This document shows positions 53,713 to 62,005 of a DNA stretch of 64,000 bases, piece by piece. Under the pieces are notes generated by a model, which worked only from the letters and a program-made list of their open reading frames with translations, was not told where the DNA came from and made no database searches. The position numbers and the translations under genes are program-made. Source of the stretch: Bacteroidota bacterium (GTDB lineage: Bacteria > Bacteroidota > Bacteroidia > Palsa-965); the NCBI GenBank assembly GCA_016194975.1, contig JACQAM010000007.1, positions 1 to 64,000 of the forward strand, in the 5' to 3' direction. The number at the start of each line of letters is the position of its first letter. Position 1 is the first letter of the stretch.

Positions 53713-55011
53713 TTAAAGAGAACCCAATACCTTAAGTAATTCTCCCGCCTGCTCTTCCCTGCTGAATTTTTTTATCGCTTCATGATCTGCACCGCTTGTT
53801 TTTCCTTTCAGTTTCCACTCTGAATATTTTTCAAGGATGAATTTTTTCATTCCGTTCTCATTTTCATAATCAAAAGTCATTCCAGCGCCACAGGATGAAA
53901 TTATTCCTGCCGCGTCTCCGTCTTCCGGGCCAATACACAGAATTGTTTTTTGTGTGGCAAGATATTCGAATAATTTTCCCGTGAGAATTCCTTTGTTTCC
54001 TTTTGCATCCGGGATTACGAGCAATAAAAGATCGCCGCTGCACATCTGCTTCACGGCTTCATGATGCGGTACGTGCGGAAGGAATTTTACTTTTTCCTTC
54101 GCTGCATTTTGAATTGCAGTTTTAATTCCGCCCGGAAAACTTCCCGTGATGTGAAGCATCATTTCAGGGCATTCTCCTTCGAGCGATCTCACTGCCGAAA
54201 GAAATTTTTCAATCCGGTAATCATCAGTAAGTGTTCCCGTATAGGAAATTATAAAATGTGAATTCTGCTGTTGCTTTTGATTTTTAAAATCTTCGGCGTC
54301 GAAACCATTAGGGATCACAAAAAATTTATCCGGGTTCAATTCCTTTGATTTAGAAATTAATTTTTTTCGGATCTCTTCACTCACCGTTACCACGGCATCT
54401 GCCTGTTCCAGAACTTCACGTTCCATTTCCGCATCGCGTTTTCTCGAGTAATCCGTGAGATAAAGTTTATCGTAATAATAAATATCGGTCCACTGATCGC
54501 GCAGGTCGGCGAGCCATTTTATCCCGAATTTTTTTTTCAGTTTCAATCCTGTCAATTGCGTGGAATGCGGCGGACTTGTTGTGATAACGGCGTCTATCTT
54601 TTCTTCTTCAATGATCCTGCAACATTCTGCAAAAGCATATTTGTTCCAGCCCACACGCGCGTCCGGGAGAAACGCATTGCCGCGGATGAAACGTGTTACC
54701 TTCTGCGAGAATTTAAGTTGCCGTTTATCTTCATTGGCAAAACCACCGAAAGGAATTTGTTTTTTCCCTGTAATGGTCTTATAAATTCCGTAGGGCTCGA
54801 AAGTGGAAGTATGAAAAACTTTTACCGAAGGATCCACATCATGCTGCAGTGTTTCATCAAGCAAAGCATACGAAGCTTTCTTCGGATCCACGGTCACCAC
54901 AAAAACTTTCACTCCTTTTTTTGCGAAGTAGCGGCTGAGCTTCACCCAACGCTGAACGCCGGCACCTCCACTCGGCGGCCAGTAATAAGTGATAATTAAA
55001 ATCCGGTTCAT
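53713..55011 (-). CDS. Glycosyltransferase family 4
   Basis: The 432-residue GT-B enzyme begins RILIITYYWPPSGGAGVQRWVKL, the N-terminal motif of GT4 proteins. IITSSPPHST-type text (VITTSPPHS) and WLADLRDQWTDI mark the acceptor domain. The C-terminal nucleotide-sugar domain has FVIPNGFDAEDF, ISYTGTLTDDYRIEKFL and GILTGKLFEYLATQKTILC with the catalytic Glu (FEYLA). The start codon overlaps the end of the YfhO gene by 4 bp (ATGA at 55008-55011), so the two are translationally coupled and may modify the same glycan. Confidence 0.92.
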   Translation of the reverse strand: MNRILIITYYWPPSGGAGVQRWVKLSRYFAKKGVKVFVVTVDPKKASYALLDETLQHDVDPSVKVFHTSTFEPYGIYKTITGKKQIPFGGFANEDKRQLKFSQKVTRFIRGNAFLPDARVGWNKYAFAECCRIIEEEKIDAVITTSPPHSTQLTGLKLKKKFGIKWLADLRDQWTDIYYYDKLYLTDYSRKRDAEMEREVLEQADAVVTVSEEIRKKLISKSKELNPDKFFVIPNGFDAEDFKNQKQQQNSHFIISYTGTLTDDYRIEKFLSAVRSLEGECPEMMLHITGSFPGGIKTAIQNAAKEKVKFLPHVPHHEAVKQMCSGDLLLLVIPDAKGNKGILTGKLFEYLATQKTILCIGPEDGDAAGIISSCGAGMTFDYENENGMKKFILEKYSEWKLKGKTSGADHEAIKKFSREEQAGELLKVLGSL

Positions 55012-57515
55012 GCTGCGGCTGCGGCCTCGTTCTTCTTACGCACACCCATGTAGATGCATCCACCGGCGAAGATCAGCAACAGGAATGATCCTGCAAGCGC
55101 CAGTTTCTCACCTGTGAAATAAAATGAAGGTTCGAATTTGAATTCGATCTTGTGATCGCCGGCAGGAATTTTCATTGTGCGCAGAACAAAATCGGCGCGC
55201 TGATGAGACACCGGCTTTCCATCGATGAATGCATCCCATCCTTTATCGTAATAGATCTCAGAAAAAACAGCGAGTCCTTCCGAGGAAGAATGAGAATTAT
55301 ATTTCAGATCGTTCGGCGCATAATCGGTGAGCGTGATCTTCGCTGTAGAATCATTCGCAGGTGTAATACTTCCGATCTCCGGTTGAAACGATTTATCGAT
55401 CACGGCTGTTTTCTTCGGATCGATCTTGCTGATCGAAGTGAGTTCTTCATCGGCATCCTTCGCCCATTTTATTTCCTTAACGAACCACGCACTTCCGCAT
55501 GCATTGGAATTGGTAGTAACGCCACCACGCGGATCGTAAATGAAATATTTTGTGTTGAGCATATTCAGCGCATTTGTTTTTTTCAACGCCGCCTGCGTTG
55601 CCGAATCGCCCGCGCCATAACTTTCACGAACAGATTTTTCTTCGTTCTCCATTACATTCTCATACAATTCCTGGATACGTTTCAGTTTAGCGCCGTGATA
55701 ACCACCAACCGATTTATGATAAAAAGAAGTTGTCGCATCCTGCCAGGTAGAGACCGTGAGATTCATTACGCGATAATCTTTGTCGGGATCTTTGAGGATA
55801 AGAGAATCGGCCCTGGTTTTTTTCACAATGGCAGAAGAGTTTTTTACTTCCTGAAAATCAGATTCAGGCATATATCTTTTTCCAACAGCGAACATATCGA
55901 CGAGAACAAGAACGGAAAGCGCACCGGCAAGCATGGGAAGAGAAAAAGGTTTGCGCACGTAAAACCAGAGCAATCCTGCGGCAAGCAAAATAAAAAAGAA
56001 ACTTCTTGCTGCATCTGATTTTGCAATTTCCATTCGCACCGTCGTGAGCTGATCGATGTATGCATCCGCTGCACTCTGGTCGCCTCCTTCTTTAATGATC
56101 TCTTCTGAAATTCCTTTCGACTCATTTTCACCTACAAGTTGTGCGCCCGACGGGCCCGATGCATACGTGAGCAGGCTCAATCCCCCGGTGATCGCAAATG
56201 CGATATAGAGAAATTTTATTTTCAATTTGATGGCCGCCGGATCTTTCACGATCTCTTTTACCGCAAGCATTGCCAATAACGGAATGGTGAGTTGCGCGAT
56301 CACGAGGATCATGTACACCGAACGGAATTTATTGTAACCGGGAACATGATAGAAAAAGAAATCTGTGAGCCCCTGAAAATTATGTCCCCATGCAAGGAGA
56401 ATGCAGAGAATAGTGGCGCCAAACAGCGACCATTTTATTTTGTCTCTCACGATGAACATGGCGAGTACTGCAAGAAAACACATAATGCTTCCTACATAAA
56501 CCGGCCCGCTTGTGAAGGGTTGTTCACCGAAGTAGGCATAACTGTCGCCAAGACTTTTCCTGTAATTTTTATCGGCCGCATCCAGCGCATCCGGATCATA
56601 ATCTTTTATTTTTTCCGAAGCGCCTCCGTAATAATTCGGAATAAGCAGCGTCATCGTTTCTGCTTTTCCATAGCACCACTGCGTTGCATATTCTATCGGC
56701 AATCCGTTTGTTTTAGTTTGATCTTTATTGTCGATGGTAATGTCTGATTTTCCCCGCGTGGAATATTTTCCATATTCTTCAGTGAGATAAAGACTCGTGA
56801 GATTAGGAAGTACCGCAATGAAAGCAGCAGCAAGAAGAAGTCCGAGCGATTTAAAAAGATAATTCAGTTTTTTATCGCGATACAAACGGATCGCTTCACC
56901 TCCGGCAATGAAAACAAGTGCGATCAATAAATAATATGTGACCTGCAGGTGATTGGCATACAATTCAAGCGCGAGTGCGATCGCGGTGAGTCCCGCGCCC
57001 AGCCACATGCGCCCACGCAACGTGATGATCACACCCATGACCACCGAAGGCATATACGCGACCGCGAGCGCCTGCGTGTTGTGCCCGGCGGTGATGATCA
57101 CAATTTCGTACGCCGATAATCCGTACGCAAAAGATCCGGCGATACTCAGCCATGGATCCACTTTCATCACGAGCAATAAAAAATAAAAACAGATCATGCC
57201 GATGAAAATGATCGGCGCTGGAGATTTTAAAATTCCCATCAGGATCTTATTTCCGTATTGCACCCAATTGTTAGGATACAAAGTGGAGATCTGGTAAGCC
57301 GGCATTCCACCGAACATGCTATTAGTCCAGAGTGGTTCCTGCCCGTTGTGCGTTTTTCTGTATTGCGTAATTTCTTCGGATGCGCCTTTGAATCGGTCAA
57401 TATCACCCTGGCTCAATTGTTTTCCGCCGAATACAAGCGGAGAAAAAAAGAAAGCCGTGATAGCAAGAAAAATTATGATCGCGGATACGACCGGGATGTA
57501 GCGTTTGGAATCCAT
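55008..57515 (-). CDS. YfhO-family multispanning membrane protein
   Basis: From the ATG at 57513-57515 the protein has 835 residues; the upstream start at 57563 adds 16 residues with no support. It opens with YIPVVSAIIIFLAITAFFF and QLSQGDIDRFKGASEEITQYRKTHN. About twelve further helices run through residue 560, followed by an extracytoplasmic C-terminal part and a last helix (LALAGSFLLLIFAGGCIYMGVRKK). The architecture matches YfhO proteins, GT-C-like enzymes linked in Gram-positives to lipoteichoic acid glycosylation and in Bacteroidota found beside glycosyltransferases. It is the first gene of the operon with the GT4 gene. A CAAAGTTA on the plus strand (57552-57559) is the complement of a TAACTTTG -7 box 37 bp upstream. 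Confidence 0.92.
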   Translation of the reverse strand: MDSKRYIPVVSAIIIFLAITAFFFSPLVFGGKQLSQGDIDRFKGASEEITQYRKTHNGQEPLWTNSMFGGMPAYQISTLYPNNWVQYGNKILMGILKSPAPIIFIGMICFYFLLLVMKVDPWLSIAGSFAYGLSAYEIVIITAGHNTQALAVAYMPSVVMGVIITLRGRMWLGAGLTAIALALELYANHLQVTYYLLIALVFIAGGEAIRLYRDKKLNYLFKSLGLLLAAAFIAVLPNLTSLYLTEEYGKYSTRGKSDITIDNKDQTKTNGLPIEYATQWCYGKAETMTLLIPNYYGGASEKIKDYDPDALDAADKNYRKSLGDSYAYFGEQPFTSGPVYVGSIMCFLAVLAMFIVRDKIKWSLFGATILCILLAWGHNFQGLTDFFFYHVPGYNKFRSVYMILVIAQLTIPLLAMLAVKEIVKDPAAIKLKIKFLYIAFAITGGLSLLTYASGPSGAQLVGENESKGISEEIIKEGGDQSAADAYIDQLTTVRMEIAKSDAARSFFFILLAAGLLWFYVRKPFSLPMLAGALSVLVLVDMFAVGKRYMPESDFQEVKNSSAIVKKTRADSLILKDPDKDYRVMNLTVSTWQDATTSFYHKSVGGYHGAKLKRIQELYENVMENEEKSVRESYGAGDSATQAALKKTNALNMLNTKYFIYDPRGGVTTNSNACGSAWFVKEIKWAKDADEELTSISKIDPKKTAVIDKSFQPEIGSITPANDSTAKITLTDYAPNDLKYNSHSSSEGLAVFSEIYYDKGWDAFIDGKPVSHQRADFVLRTMKIPAGDHKIEFKFEPSFYFTGEKLALAGSFLLLIFAGGCIYMGVRKKNEAAAAA

Positions 57516-57637
57516 AAGAAGTCTGATTTTTATCCCGAAGTGACGGGATGGCAAAGTTATCAAATTACCAATAGGAATCGGGCAGTTGGAGTAGAATGGA
57601 ATTGCGTTCTCCGAATGCAGATTCCCAAAAATTCTAA

Positions 57638-57790
57638 GAGGCTGTCTAAATGATTAAAAAAAGTGAAACCCCCGCTTTGTTTTGGAAACAGCGGGGGCTT
57701 CTTAATTCTGAGACGTCCTTTCCGGCATTGGAGGCCTTACTTGAAGGGTTGCCGGCGGACAGCCAAACACCTTAACCAGAATTGTTACTC
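57638..57790 (-). ncRNA. Candidate structured RNA with terminator-like hairpin in a 408-bp gene-free gap
   Basis: The gap 57516-57923 holds no gene. Nested complementary pairs AATTCTG/CAGAATT (57704-57710 with 57777-57783), GTCC/GGAC (57715-57718, 57757-57760), CCGGC/GCCGG (57722-57726, 57751-57755) and CCTT/AAGG (57735-57738, 57744-57747) form a four-helix stacked hairpin. On the minus strand it is followed by a CCCCCGC/GCGGGGG stem (57697-57691 with 57675-57669) and a T-rich tail, as expected for an RNA with an intrinsic terminator. GAGGCTGTCT at 57638-57647 resembles an insertion-sequence end. The identity is unknown and no clear promoter was found. It could instead be the 3' region of the small gene at 57924-58163. 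Confidence 0.35.
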
Positions 57791-57923
57791 AATTGTACGA
57801 TGAATTACCAATACAGTTATTGCACTTTAAACAAGTGGCCGATTCTTTTTTTATCTGGAAATTTTTTAAGGATAACTGGGAAATTCAAAATTGAACTATT
57901 GAATCTTTGAATTATCGAATCTT

Positions 57924-58163
57924 TCAATCTTTAATCTCTTCGAACTCCACATATTCTCCCTCGGAAGCCGGGATCCTTGGAGCAGAATTTGTTTTTACTT
58001 CCACGCGTGCATTTTCCGTGTCCGGTGTTTTCTTCGAAGATTTCTCCTGATAATTAGTGCGGGTTGTGCTGGAATACATCCGTGCAGAAGAACTTCCTGA
58101 AAAAACGGAGAATAATTTCAGGATGACCCAGATGCTAAGAATGGTAAAGAAGAATTCCTCCAT
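57924..58163 (-). CDS. Small membrane protein, DUF4834-like
   Basis: The 79-residue protein has one N-terminal membrane helix (FFFTILSIWVILKLFSVFSG) and a polar, Ser/Lys/Glu-rich tail ending GEYVEFEEIKD. This layout and the acidic GEYVxFEE end recall the DUF4834 family of Bacteroidota, of unknown function. The start codon is preceded, after exactly 4 nt, by the -7 box TACCTTTG, so its mRNA is probably leaderless. It diverges from the unknown gene at 58277 across a 113-bp region containing inverted repeats. Confidence 0.7.
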   Translation of the reverse strand: MEEFFFTILSIWVILKLFSVFSGSSSARMYSSTTRTNYQEKSSKKTPDTENARVEVKTNSAPRIPASEGEYVEFEEIKD

Positions 58164-58167
58164 TCAG

Positions 58168-58175
58168 CAAAGGTA
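58168..58175 (-). promoter_or_regulatory. -7 box (TACCTTTG) 4 nt before the DUF4834-like start codon
   Basis: The minus-strand TACCTTTG matches TAnnTTTG, with the ATG beginning 4 nt further on (58163). A start point 5 nt after the box would be the first base of the coding sequence. Confidence 0.55.
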
Positions 58176-58181
58176 CTGAGT

Positions 58182-58247
58182 TATTGAGGTATTAGGGTAT
58201 TGAGAATAGATGATACAACAGCACATTCCCCAAATACCTCAATACCC
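58182..58247. repeat. Interleaved inverted repeats between two divergent leaderless-type genes
   Basis: TATTGAGGTATT (58182-58193) is perfectly inverted as AATACCTCAATA (58233-58244). GGGTATTGAG (58195-58204) is perfectly inverted as CTCAATACCC (58238-58247). The overlapping right arms mean only one pairing can form at a time. It sits between the divergent starts at 58163 and 58277. Confidence 0.7.
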
Positions 58248-58264
58248 CATTACGCATTAACGAA

Positions 58265-58272
58265 TAACTTTG
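58265..58272 (+). promoter_or_regulatory. -7 box (TAACTTTG) 4 nt before the start codon at 58277
   Basis: TAACTTTG matches TAnnTTTG and ends exactly 4 nt before the ATG, the same spacing as at 46318-46325 and 58168-58175. Confidence 0.55.
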
Positions 58273-58276
58273 TCTA

Positions 58277-58741
58277 ATGAAAGTAACAGTAACCATCAAA
58301 GCACTGAATCCTGATTTCAAACAGGAAATTGCAGACACCCATCACGACGGAAAAGAAAGCGAAGACAATTTCAAATACAGCTGGGAGGATGAGTTTGAAG
58401 TGAACGGCGAAGTGAATGAATTTCTCATACGCAACAACGATTCTTATTTTCTCGAAGGAATGAATGGCAATGAAAAATTCAGTTATGAAATTCCATCCAT
58501 GACGATCGTAGAATGTTTGGGAGAAGACGGATCGATCACAAGATTTGCTGCATCAAGAAAACTGATCAAAGACACCAAAAAGAATATTGACAAAAATGAG
58601 AATGTTCACTTTTATCTTTTTCTCAAAGGCGGGCAACGCATTGCAAATCCTTTGCAGGGAATTTACATCAGCATGAAAGATTTTCCTTCTGAATTGCCGC
58701 TACCGGAAGAAGAAGAGATAACCGGTGATGAGGAGGAATGA
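58277..58741 (+). CDS. Hypothetical protein
   Basis: The 154-residue protein is acidic and probably cytoplasmic, with no signal or membrane segment. It has alternating strands (MKVTVTIKAL, EFEVNGEVNEFLIRNNDSYFLEGM, KFSYEIPSMTIVECLGEDG), then a helical KLIKDTKKNIDKNENVHFYLFLKGGQRIANPLQG, and ends in a Glu-rich tail (PLPEEEEITGDEEE). I recognise no family. It is preceded by a -7 box at leaderless spacing and diverges from the DUF4834-like gene. Confidence 0.7.
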   Translation: MKVTVTIKALNPDFKQEIADTHHDGKESEDNFKYSWEDEFEVNGEVNEFLIRNNDSYFLEGMNGNEKFSYEIPSMTIVECLGEDGSITRFAASRKLIKDTKKNIDKNENVHFYLFLKGGQRIANPLQGIYISMKDFPSELPLPEEEEITGDEEE

Positions 58742-58849
58742 GGAATGTGCTAATGAAAAAATAAATAAAATATTTTGAAAGTGGAGGCATGTGCTGCAGA
58801 CTCTCGCTGAAACTTTATGGAATTTCTACAAGATCTCGTCATAAGTTAA

Positions 58850-59836
58850 ATGAGGTCACTGCTCCTTCTCTTGTTCTTACTTCCGCAAATTCTTGCCGCG
58901 CAATCAAGGCCTCTTAATGAGAAAGAAAAAATATGGCTTGATTCCGTTTACCAGGTACTCGGGAAGCCGGCAAATCTTTCCACTTACTTCGGCGACCGAA
59001 TGAAAAATGAAGGAACAGTGAATATTTATTTTTCTCAAACAGGTGACACTTCATTTAGTTTTTCAATTGATCTATATCCCAATGGCCTTGTTCCGGACGA
59101 TGGCGAGCACTACATTGCATTTTCTTATGACACGGAAAAAAAACTGCTCTCGACCGGCTACTGTTTGAATATTTATTTACTCCCGGAAGGGCCGGTCTTC
59201 TTCTACCTGAATTGTGGCGGTTTTACCAATTCGGGAATTCACGGCGCAACGATTTATTCACTTCATGATACTATTTTCAACTGCGGTTACAATAATGTGA
59301 TTTCAGATACCGCCGTTCCTTCCCCGTGGTCGCCCGGGAAATATTTATTATTCTGCAACGGTGGCAATGCATCAGAAATTTTGCAGGTAATTGTTGGCAA
59401 GAAAGAAAAAAAGTTCCATCGGAAATATTCTTACGGAGAAAACGGAATTCTCGTTAACTGTATCCTCGATTCATTTGTGAGCTATAAAAATTACATCTAC
59501 CCAAAATTTCAAAGGGGAAGTTCAATGCAATTACTCTTTACTAAAAATGATTTTGGAAAAATTCACACGGGTGATACGCTCCTGGTTTCAGTCATTCATT
59601 TTTTCAAAGGCGACAGCACACGCATTTATGATTACGCGATTGTTAACCGGGTCTTTCCTTTCAGCTATAAAAGGGTGGAAGAAATCGTGGAGTTCAGAGA
59701 ATCTTATATCACCGGAATTTATCGAAGGTTGTCGTTCCATGTCCGCCTGACCTTCAACAATGGGGAATCGCAAAAAGGAAATCATGTGTTCCGATATCTT
59801 CGCCGCAAAAAGATCTTTTCGATTCCGGTTTATTGA
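58850..59836 (+). CDS. Hypothetical secreted protein
   Basis: The 328-residue protein has a strong signal peptide (MRSLLLLLFLLPQILAAQS). The mature part is mixed alpha/beta with aromatic-rich strands (VNIYFSQTGDTSFSFSIDLYP, YCLNIYLLPEGPVFFYLNCGG, LLVSVIHFFKGDSTRIYDYAIVNRVFP) and no cysteine pattern or catalytic motif that I recognise. It lacks a T9SS sorting domain, so it is likely periplasmic or outer-membrane associated. No neighbours suggest a role. Confidence 0.75.
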   Translation: MRSLLLLLFLLPQILAAQSRPLNEKEKIWLDSVYQVLGKPANLSTYFGDRMKNEGTVNIYFSQTGDTSFSFSIDLYPNGLVPDDGEHYIAFSYDTEKKLLSTGYCLNIYLLPEGPVFFYLNCGGFTNSGIHGATIYSLHDTIFNCGYNNVISDTAVPSPWSPGKYLLFCNGGNASEILQVIVGKKEKKFHRKYSYGENGILVNCILDSFVSYKNYIYPKFQRGSSMQLLFTKNDFGKIHTGDTLLVSVIHFFKGDSTRIYDYAIVNRVFPFSYKRVEEIVEFRESYITGIYRRLSFHVRLTFNNGESQKGNHVFRYLRRKKIFSIPVY

Positions 59837-59867
59837 TATTGTCCAAATGCAATCTTCGTCTTCTTAT

Positions 59868-59896
59868 TGTCAGACTGAGCTTGTCGAAGGCTGACA
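59868..59896. repeat. REP-like palindrome with CTGAGCTTGTCGAAGG core
   Basis: TGTCAG (59868-59873) and CTGACA (59891-59896) enclose ACTGAGCTTGTCGAAGG. This CTGAGC...TCGAAG type of core recurs in intergenic sites of many bacteria. It fills the gap between two convergent genes and could serve as a transcription end. Confidence 0.55.
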
Positions 59897-61801
59897 TCAG
59901 AATCTCGGACGAAATCCTTTCTTCCCTTTGAAATTTTTCGGTTCCGGTTCGGGTTCTGGTTTTTCATCGCGGGGAATCATTTTCAACTGCGCTTTTAATT
60001 TTTCGATCTCCGCTTTTGCAGCGTCCACTTTATTCTGGTAATCGGCGACAAGTGATTGCGCCCCTTTTGATTTTCCGAAAAATCCGAGATTTGTTTCGAG
60101 CGTATTGATCTCGCCCTGCAAACGTTTTATTTTATCCTGGATATTCATGCGCTCGCGGTGCATCTGCTCTTTTCCTCTTTCAGTTTGTTTCAGCTGATCG
60201 TAATGAATTCGTTTCAGAATACTTTCATCGCCGCCTTTTTCTTTCAGTTGCGCGATCATTTTGTCGGTTGCCTTTTTCCATTCTTTTTCCAGGTGCTCGC
60301 GGTCGTTGCGCGCAGGAGGCGGAAGTTCATTCCATTTTTTCTGGAACGATACGATGACCTCACGTGCAGAAACAAGATCGGCTCCGAGATCCGCAGCATT
60401 CGCTTCGGCGATCAATGCCTCTCTTGCAACAGAATTCTCTTTGAACTTTGCATCGGCTTCTGCGAACTGTTTGTTCCTTCCTTCGAAAAATGCATCAGCC
60501 GCCGATTTGAAACGCTGCCATATTTTTTCTGAGACTTTGCGCGAAACAGGCCCTGTATTTTTCCATTCGTCCTGCAATTTTTTGAACTGCGTCGCTGTAT
60601 TTTTCCAGTCGGTACTTGTTTTCAGCGCCTCTGCTTTTTCGCACAATGCCGTTTTCTTCACAAGATTCACTTTGAATTCTTCACGCAACTTGCCATAATA
60701 ATTTTCGCGGTTGCGGAAAAATTTCAAACGCGCTTCTTTGAAACGTTTCCAGGTTTTTCCTTCATCTTCCTTCGGCACATGGCCGATTTTTCTCCATTCT
60801 TCAAATAAAGCATCCGTTTTGTCATTTGCATTCGACCATTCTTTATGCGAAGAATAATTCTTCTCTGCCTCTGCATCCATTTTTTCGCAAAGGGAGATCT
60901 TTGTTTTTAAATTTTCTTCGTGCTTTGCTTTTGATTCGAGCAGCAATGTATCGCGGCGTGCGTGTACTTTATCGGAAGCCGATTTGAATTTTTCCCAGAG
61001 CTGGTCATTCAGTTCTTTCGCTGCCGGCCCGATCTCTCTCCAGTTCTCATGCAATTCATGCAGTTGATTCAACGCACGTTTCACCGAAGCTTCTTTATCC
61101 AGCGCTTCCGCTTTTGAAATGATTTCTATTTTCAGTTCATGATTTTTCTTGTGATCGAGTTCGCGCAATTCGCGACTGATCTTTACCACATCATAAAACC
61201 GATCGAGATGGTGTTGCCAGTTTTTCCTGAGCTCCTCCACATTCGACTGCGGAACAGTGCCCGTTTCTCTCCATCGGTGTTGCAGCAATTGTAATTTATC
61301 AAATGCCTTGTGCATGCTCTCGCTCGTTTCTGCGAGTGCTTTTAATTCATCAACGAGTTCGAGTTTGGCAGCGAGATTTTTTCTTTGTACTGCTTCCTTC
61401 TGCTTCCGAATCTCAATTCTCCTGTTATTGAATTTACGAATGAGTTCATCGAATTTAGAAACAAGCGGATCTGTCGCAGGCTCGAATTTATCGTCCTCAT
61501 CCTCCTTCGTTTCTAACCATGCACGATGTTTCGCTTCTGTTTCTTCCTTCACCATTTCCTGGAATAATTCTTTCACTTTGTCGGCATTCAATTTCACCGC
61601 ATCATGATCGGTGGCCGCAAGAAGTTCTTCCATTTTTTTCAACAGATCTGCTTTTCCCAGTCCGGAGTAATCTTCCGCCTGCTGCAATTCGTCCTGTGGA
61701 TCGTGGTTCTCTTCGGTGTTAATAATTCCTGCATGATCTTCCTGCCCATTGAGAAGTTCCTTGTCGGAGACGGGCTTCTGCTCTTTCGCGTTCTGTTCCA
61801 T
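59897..61801 (-). CDS. DUF349-repeat coiled-coil protein
   Basis: From the ATG at 61799-61801 the protein has 634 residues; the frame extends upstream without support. It consists of some six DUF349 repeats of about 75 residues, each with a W-RxIGP/W-xTGP signature (ENWREIGPAAKELNDQLWEKFK, EEWRKIGHVPKEDEGKTWKRFK, DEWKNTGPVSRKVSEKIWQRFK). A final coiled coil (QDKIKRLQGEINTLETNLGFF) and a basic tail (KNFKGKKGFRPRF) follow. It is highly charged (Lys/Glu) and cytoplasmic. DUF349 proteins are common in Bacteroidota and have no firm function; a nucleic-acid or ribosome-associated role is sometimes suggested. It diverges from paaZ across a 204-bp region. Confidence 0.9.
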   Translation of the reverse strand: MEQNAKEQKPVSDKELLNGQEDHAGIINTEENHDPQDELQQAEDYSGLGKADLLKKMEELLAATDHDAVKLNADKVKELFQEMVKEETEAKHRAWLETKEDEDDKFEPATDPLVSKFDELIRKFNNRRIEIRKQKEAVQRKNLAAKLELVDELKALAETSESMHKAFDKLQLLQHRWRETGTVPQSNVEELRKNWQHHLDRFYDVVKISRELRELDHKKNHELKIEIISKAEALDKEASVKRALNQLHELHENWREIGPAAKELNDQLWEKFKSASDKVHARRDTLLLESKAKHEENLKTKISLCEKMDAEAEKNYSSHKEWSNANDKTDALFEEWRKIGHVPKEDEGKTWKRFKEARLKFFRNRENYYGKLREEFKVNLVKKTALCEKAEALKTSTDWKNTATQFKKLQDEWKNTGPVSRKVSEKIWQRFKSAADAFFEGRNKQFAEADAKFKENSVAREALIAEANAADLGADLVSAREVIVSFQKKWNELPPPARNDREHLEKEWKKATDKMIAQLKEKGGDESILKRIHYDQLKQTERGKEQMHRERMNIQDKIKRLQGEINTLETNLGFFGKSKGAQSLVADYQNKVDAAKAEIEKLKAQLKMIPRDEKPEPEPEPKNFKGKKGFRPRF

Positions 61802-62005
61802 TGTGTGAGAAATAAAAACCTTGTCGTTCGACAAGGCCGGCGTGCATGTTGTTTCCTCAAAAATAGTAAAAGTCATTCGTCCGGCAGCTATGCAAAAAAT
61901 ATTTTTTCACTGATAAAACACCGGATTTCTATTATAGCATGGCGCTTACTTGATTATCTTCATAGCTTATTACCGGAATAAAAATCATTTTAATTTCAAA
62001 AAATT

